From the NCBI GenBank assembly GCA_001695595.3, contig MBPM02000047.1, forward strand, positions 310,001 to 374,000: a stretch of DNA of 64,000 nucleotides, written 5' to 3'. This stretch comes from Plasmopara viticola (taxonomy: Eukaryota; Oomycota; Peronosporomycetes; Peronosporales; Peronosporaceae). Each line of letters opens with the position of its first letter. Position 1 is the stretch's first letter. Made by a program: the position numbers and the translations under genes. The notes beneath the pieces were generated by a model. It searched no databases. It was not told the origin of the DNA and saw only the letters and a list, made by a program, of their open reading frames with translations. This document shows positions 60,136-64,000 of this stretch, piece by piece.

Positions 60136-60390
60136 TTATTTTTCCACAATCGACCATCCTCGCTGGTGGTCCTTCAAAATTCCACCTTTACAGAAAACCA
60201 TGGCATTAGCTTGCTTGTCAACCGAAAGAGAGCTGTCCCACTCGCGCACCAGGGTAATCACGATGGAGTATCCATCCAGATTTGCGTCGGTAAAAACACA
60301 GACGCCATCGTTTTCACCAGGAAACGAGCGCAGCGCCGCAGCGGAATTCAGTGACAACACGTCATGGTACACGGCCTCTTCCTCGTCCAC
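60136..60390 (-). pseudogene. RNase H domain
   Basis: A frame of 84 codons with the RNase H start VFTDANLDGYSIV and the later LKDHQRGWSIVEKE-like block. It follows the RT in family order. Stops bound it at both ends. Confidence 0.65.
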
Positions 60391-60619
60391 TCCAGGGCGA
60401 CGTTGAGCGCATCTCGGCTGCGCCGACCGAGCTTCTTGCGCTCTGCTTCCAGTTTCGACTGCAGAGGCGCAACCGTATGCAGGTAGTCCACTAGTGAGTC
60501 ATGTAGCCAGTTGGAGGCACAAACGAAGTACTGGAACTCGGCTACGGTGCTCGAGAGGGGTAGCGTTGATAACGTTTGCACTCGCCTTAATCATGACGCA
60601 CGCCGTCGCCTGAGATTAG

Positions 60620-61391
60620 TCTGCCACACCAGATAATTGAAATTTGGTAAAGCGAGCTCTTAGGAAGATTTAGCTTGAGTTTGTGCTGGACCATTAGCTG
60701 GAAATACTACTCTAGCACTTGCGGCAAGTCCTCCATGTTGTCGGCGAACAGAATCACATCGTCCACCCACACTAATGCATGGTGCGGTGTCAGGGATACA
60801 AGCACATTCTTTATCGTCGCCTGGAAGTGCAAAGGGGAGTCCAAAGCACCTTGGGGAGCGTGAAAATTCCCTTGTCCGTCATGACGGACATCTCTTCCTA
60901 GCTATCTTCTGCGAGAGGAATCTGCCAGAATGTATATTTCACGTCGAAAAAAGCAAATGTCTTGCTCTCGACGAAGTCTTCCACCATCTGATGTAAGCTC
61001 GCTGTACTTGGCATTGTGCCAGCGATAAACACCGTTCTGGCGTTGATCGGACGGTTGTCAATTTTAGTCGGAATTTGTCGGCCGTACTCGGTTTTCGCAC
61101 CGGAACGACCGCAGAGGCCCAGCGATATCCGTTGTTCTTGCGGATGAGACCTCGGTAGAGGAGCTGCTGCACTGTGTCGTGCAGGAACTGGCTGTGTAGC
61201 GGCGAATTTTTCCACTGCTTGCCTCGGAACGGGATCGCATCGTCTCGGAGAGTCACACGCAGTGGCGAGGGACCAAACCCTACCTCATCCGCCCAGACGT
61301 CTTGCTGGCTGGCAGCGTCCCGCAAAGCATCTGCATACTGCAGCTTCATTCCATTGTGCAGTGCCTTGTTCACTTGGGCATCTTCACTCAA
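60620..61391 (-). pseudogene. Reverse transcriptase, frameshifted
   Basis: The first frame (61391-60939) gives the RT N-terminal fingers (LRVTLRDDAIPF, QQLLYRGLIRKNNGYRWASA, VVPVRKP). A one-base shift moves to 61215-60898, with RPINARTVFI and FAFFDVKYTFWQIPLAE. The catalytic box VWVDDVILFADN is at 60774-60739 in another stretch. All are typical gypsy RT blocks, so a frame change or two broke the gene. Confidence 0.8.
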
Positions 61392-61586
61392 TATGTCCGT
61401 GTCCGTTGTCCCAACGATTGGTATGACTTCCTGTACTGAAAACTCACTTCCTCAAAGGCCAAGGGACTGTCTATTACCAGCAAGCTGTGTCAGCATTGTA
61501 TCAACATTAATACCTAGACTACGCAACGTATCCTTGCCAACCAAACACTCTCCATCATCACTCTGAAGGATCAAACAGGAAACACC

Positions 61587-62423
61587 CTAGACGTGCACCG
61601 GTCTTACCACTGTTGTCAGGGCAATGTCAACACTGATCCCATCCACGCACCGCTTCACCTGGCCGTCGGCGAGAGTCGCTTCCACTAAGACAGGAAGCCG
61701 ATGGATCTCCACATCAGACTGCACTGCCTGCAGCACGTCAACCACGCAGCTAGGAATATTGCTGTGATCAGCGCCGGTGTCGGGGACGTAGTTTACCTCC
61801 ACGAGACCGATAATTTTCACAGTTTTCTGCTCAGCGGCCTTCCTCGCAGCCTTGGGTCGGACACGCTGCTCATCCATCGCAGTGAGGCCCTCCTTGAGCC
61901 AGTGCGCACCACCATACAACAGACATCCATCCACTGGTGGCTTAGAAGCTCGCGGACGGCGTGCAGCCACAGCGCTCTCCGTCTTGACTTGGTGCGTGGA
62001 AGCCGGGTGCATGGCTTTTCGAGCCACAGCGCTCTCCGTCTTGACTTGGTGCGTGGGAGCCGGGTGCATGGCTTTTCGAGCCTCGGCATACTGGCTTCTG
62101 GCCGAGCGGGCTGAGACCGCCTGAGCGTCATACTCCTTGGCCATCTGGTGGTACCGGTGCTGCGCCTTCGCGTGCTTCAGAATCAATATGTACAGCGCAA
62201 CATCGTCCATGCGCCAGTCCCGCCGCTTCAAATCTAGGAGACACTCGATCAACACAAGCAAAACCACAGGCTGCATTTTTTCCGTCACAATATTGCAACT
62301 CGCCTTCATGCATTCCTTGGAGCCAAGAATTAATGGGTCGGTTTTTTTATGAGTTGTTGTAGCCCATTGCCTTCGGCTATCTTCACAATTTCTTGGAAGT
62401 AGCGGAAGATTCTCGCGTCGCAA
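61587..62423 (-). pseudogene. Gag end and aspartic protease
   Basis: The frame of 278 codons is the longest in the element. It has a basic, helical gag part, a degenerate zinc knuckle (GCLLYGGAHWLKEG, its second Cys lost to Tyr), a 19-residue tandem repeat, and an aspartic protease site (NYVPDTGADHS, catalytic Asp 215, genomic 61781-61779). Confidence 0.75.
61967..62080 (-). repeat. 57-bp tandem repeat inside gag
   Basis: Units 61967-62023 and 62024-62080 are almost identical (about one mismatch). They encode two 19-residue copies of ARKAMHPAxTHQVKTESAV in frame. The near-identity points to a duplication later than much of the other decay, or a slippage event. Confidence 0.9.
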
Positions 62424-62961
62424 TCGTCGATCGACAGATCCATGCGCATGGTACGCTTGACCAGCGACTTATCATCGGAACGCAGGTGTTTTTGAGGTTT
62501 TTGCAGCGGCCGTGCACGAGGTAAAGAATCTCCTTGTCAGATATCTCATCAACAGGGCGTTGCAGCACGTATGTAGCAATAATATCCATGACCTCTGGCT
62601 AGACGCAGTCCTTAATGACCGACACGACAACTTAAAACTGCTCTCCTGTGACTGCACAGCGGCAGCGAATTTTACTAAGGTAGTGTTCCTATTCCCTGTA
62701 CCATAGAATCAAAGTTGACTGCTCCCAGCTCACTAGCCACGGTGGGCGGACCACTTCGTAGATTGGTTGGGGCATGGTTTTCTCCATGACGGCGTTCTCG
62801 CCAGCTTCAAAGTTCATCTTAAAGTTTACTTGACTTAGTATATTTGACTCGATATTTTGACTTCAGCACGAAGAAGAGACGTTTAACCTTTGTACCACCT
62901 CCTACTGTTGTCGAGGAGGAAGAAACCAAAGCGCCTTCAATGAGAAGCGCAAAGTTTATTC

Positions 62962-63306
62962 TGTCGCGAGACCCGGGGTGTTAAATGCAAAGCAATTTGG
63001 TTAATCAGGAGAACTAAGTTTTTGCTAGTTCTGCTCTTTCCTATGCAGGTCACGACGGCTCTGCCGCCGTCGGACAAAACATAATCCTGGAGCACCCCGC
63101 AGTTGCAGCAAACATGTATCCAGCACACAGCGTGCCAACAAACGTCGAGTCCGTCGAGACCGTTGGGTACGCACTGCTGGTCACGAGGATTGGACCTCTT
63201 CTCATAGGCCGAGCCGACGGAAACGCGGCAATTGTCACCGCCCATCTTCTTCCCGTGATCTGCTGGACGACAACAGCGGCTTGATGGGAATCACCAGCAC
63301 GCAACA
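62962..63306 (-). repeat. 5' LTR (right) of the gypsy element
   Basis: 345 bp, matching 57993-58333. It is the upstream LTR with respect to the minus-strand genes. I could not recognise a tRNA primer-binding site just inside it. Confidence 0.92.
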
Positions 63307-63311
63307 CAATC

Positions 63312-64000
63312 GCCGCATCAGAAGCGCGTGTGAGCATTCGGGAATTAAGCGTTACACTCACATCGCGAATCAGAAGTGCAAGAAGGTGATTGATTGCGGA
63401 AGCAAGTGCCACCTGCTCAGCTGCTAAAAGCATCGCCAGGCATATCGACTTCTGATAGCTTATGACAAACTAATTGTCGACTGAAGAAGAGTGATATTTG
63501 CAGAGGACCCTGTCGCAAAAGGGAGAGCGGTGCACAAAAGGAGTCATAAATTATAGTAAGAGCTCTGATGTAAACGCACCTTTCGCGAAGGAGAAGCTCA
63601 GACGCCAATGATCCACCCAGCTGACAAGTGCTACTGGCCGATCACTTAAATGTCAGCGCGAGAGTCGAGCACAACAGAGAGAGTCCCTGAAGAAAAGTCA
63701 AATACGCAAGAAGCGCAGCGTGGTCCACACTTGCCTTCCTGCAAGCAAAGTAGTATAGATATGTAAAGTGAGGAAGAAAGAGTTGACGACCTCGATAACT
63801 GAGACGTCACTATCCGAATAAAGCACGATGGCTGTGCTCAGGAACAGTCGGAGGCTAGGTCTGTCTCACACTAAATTCTTCGAGTAGCAATAGACGAGCC
63901 AAATTAAATTACTAATCAGAGGGAGACAGGCTTGCTTCTCGAAAAATAACATGAAGTTGTTCTTTAGAAGACTGTGAAGTAGTGTCCGTATGCCCGCTGA
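63312..64000. other. Right flank, nothing recognised
   Basis: Sequence after the gypsy element's right target duplication. A minus-strand frame (63608-63417) has no family. It should be the continuation of whatever was at 57.99 kb before insertion, but I cannot see copia motifs in it. Confidence 0.4.

Larger units (their letters stand above)
57993..63306 (-). mobile_element. Ty3/gypsy chromovirus with two LTRs and target duplication
   Basis: A complete-length (5314 bp) but inactivated LTR retrotransposon lying on the minus strand. LTRs at 57993-58333 and 62962-63306 match along their whole length, roughly 88-90% by eye. Both begin TGTCGCGA and end GCAACA. The 5-bp sequence CAATC occurs at both flanks (57988-57992 and 63307-63311), the target-site duplication. 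Interior domains run gag and protease (62.4-61.6 kb), RT (61.4-60.6), RNase H (60.4-60.1), integrase (59.7-58.9) and chromodomain (58.57-58.42), the gypsy order. Several stops and frameshifts break it. LTR divergence indicates an old insertion. Confidence 0.92.

Noticed and set aside
61701..62114. Long plus-strand frame inside the LTR element
   Set aside because: It is the complement of the gag-protease frame and inherits its length from the tandem repeat.

Overview
The window looks like nuclear DNA of an oomycete, most likely a Peronosporales species such as a downy mildew or Phytophthora relative. The reasons are compact genes with short introns (56-82 nt where I could place both ends), ankyrin-FYVE fusion proteins of a kind common in oomycetes, an oomycete-style initiator in front of GAPDH, and long gene-poor stretches full of decayed Ty3/gypsy and Ty1/copia retroelements. 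Species cannot be decided from the sequence alone.

Layout. 1-10 kb is gene-poor and holds two decayed Ty3/gypsy relics (3.7-4.8 and 5.8-9.0 kb), a candidate LTR, and a repeat that ends just before a gene. 10.1-16.4 kb has a Fused/TIO-type kinase and an ankyrin-FYVE protein. 16.4-23.2 kb is a repeat desert. 23.3-35.8 kb is the main gene island: GAPDH with a nearby shattered GAPDH relic, a RAD7-like LRR protein, an R1R2R3 MYB factor, a second ankyrin/zinc-finger protein, ribosomal protein L23 (uL14), a WBP4/FBP21-like splicing protein, a gamma-carbonic-anhydrase-like protein and a Rheb-like GTPase. 36-46.6 kb is a second repeat desert with gypsy and copia relics and a SINE-like insertion. 46.7-55.8 kb carries a small membrane protein and a very large SEC16 gene. 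56-64 kb is transposon territory: a copia relic followed by a 5.3-kb LTR retrotransposon whose two LTRs and 5-bp target duplication can all be placed.

Gene models. Most multi-exon genes here would be split or truncated if only open frames were read. I joined exons by hand using GT-AG borders, frame and family similarity: kinase (2 exons), RAD7-like (3), MYB (4), L23 (2), WBP4-like (2), gamma-CA (2), Rheb (4), small membrane protein (2), SEC16 (5). All joined coding lengths are multiples of three.

Function. The genes are housekeeping or regulatory: glycolysis (GAPDH), translation (L23), splicing (WBP4-like), ER exit sites (SEC16), TOR-type signalling (Rheb), mitochondrial complex I (gamma-CA), DNA repair (RAD7-like), transcription (MYB), endosomal phosphoinositide binding (FYVE) and cytokinesis or flagellar biology (Fused/TIO). 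They do not form one pathway. I found no CRISPR array, tRNA, rRNA or obvious secreted effector, and no clear new defence or biosynthetic system. The most unusual signals are sequence departures in known families (Rheb G4 box, gamma-CA zinc site, FYVE core) and unexplained repeat families shared between the deserts.
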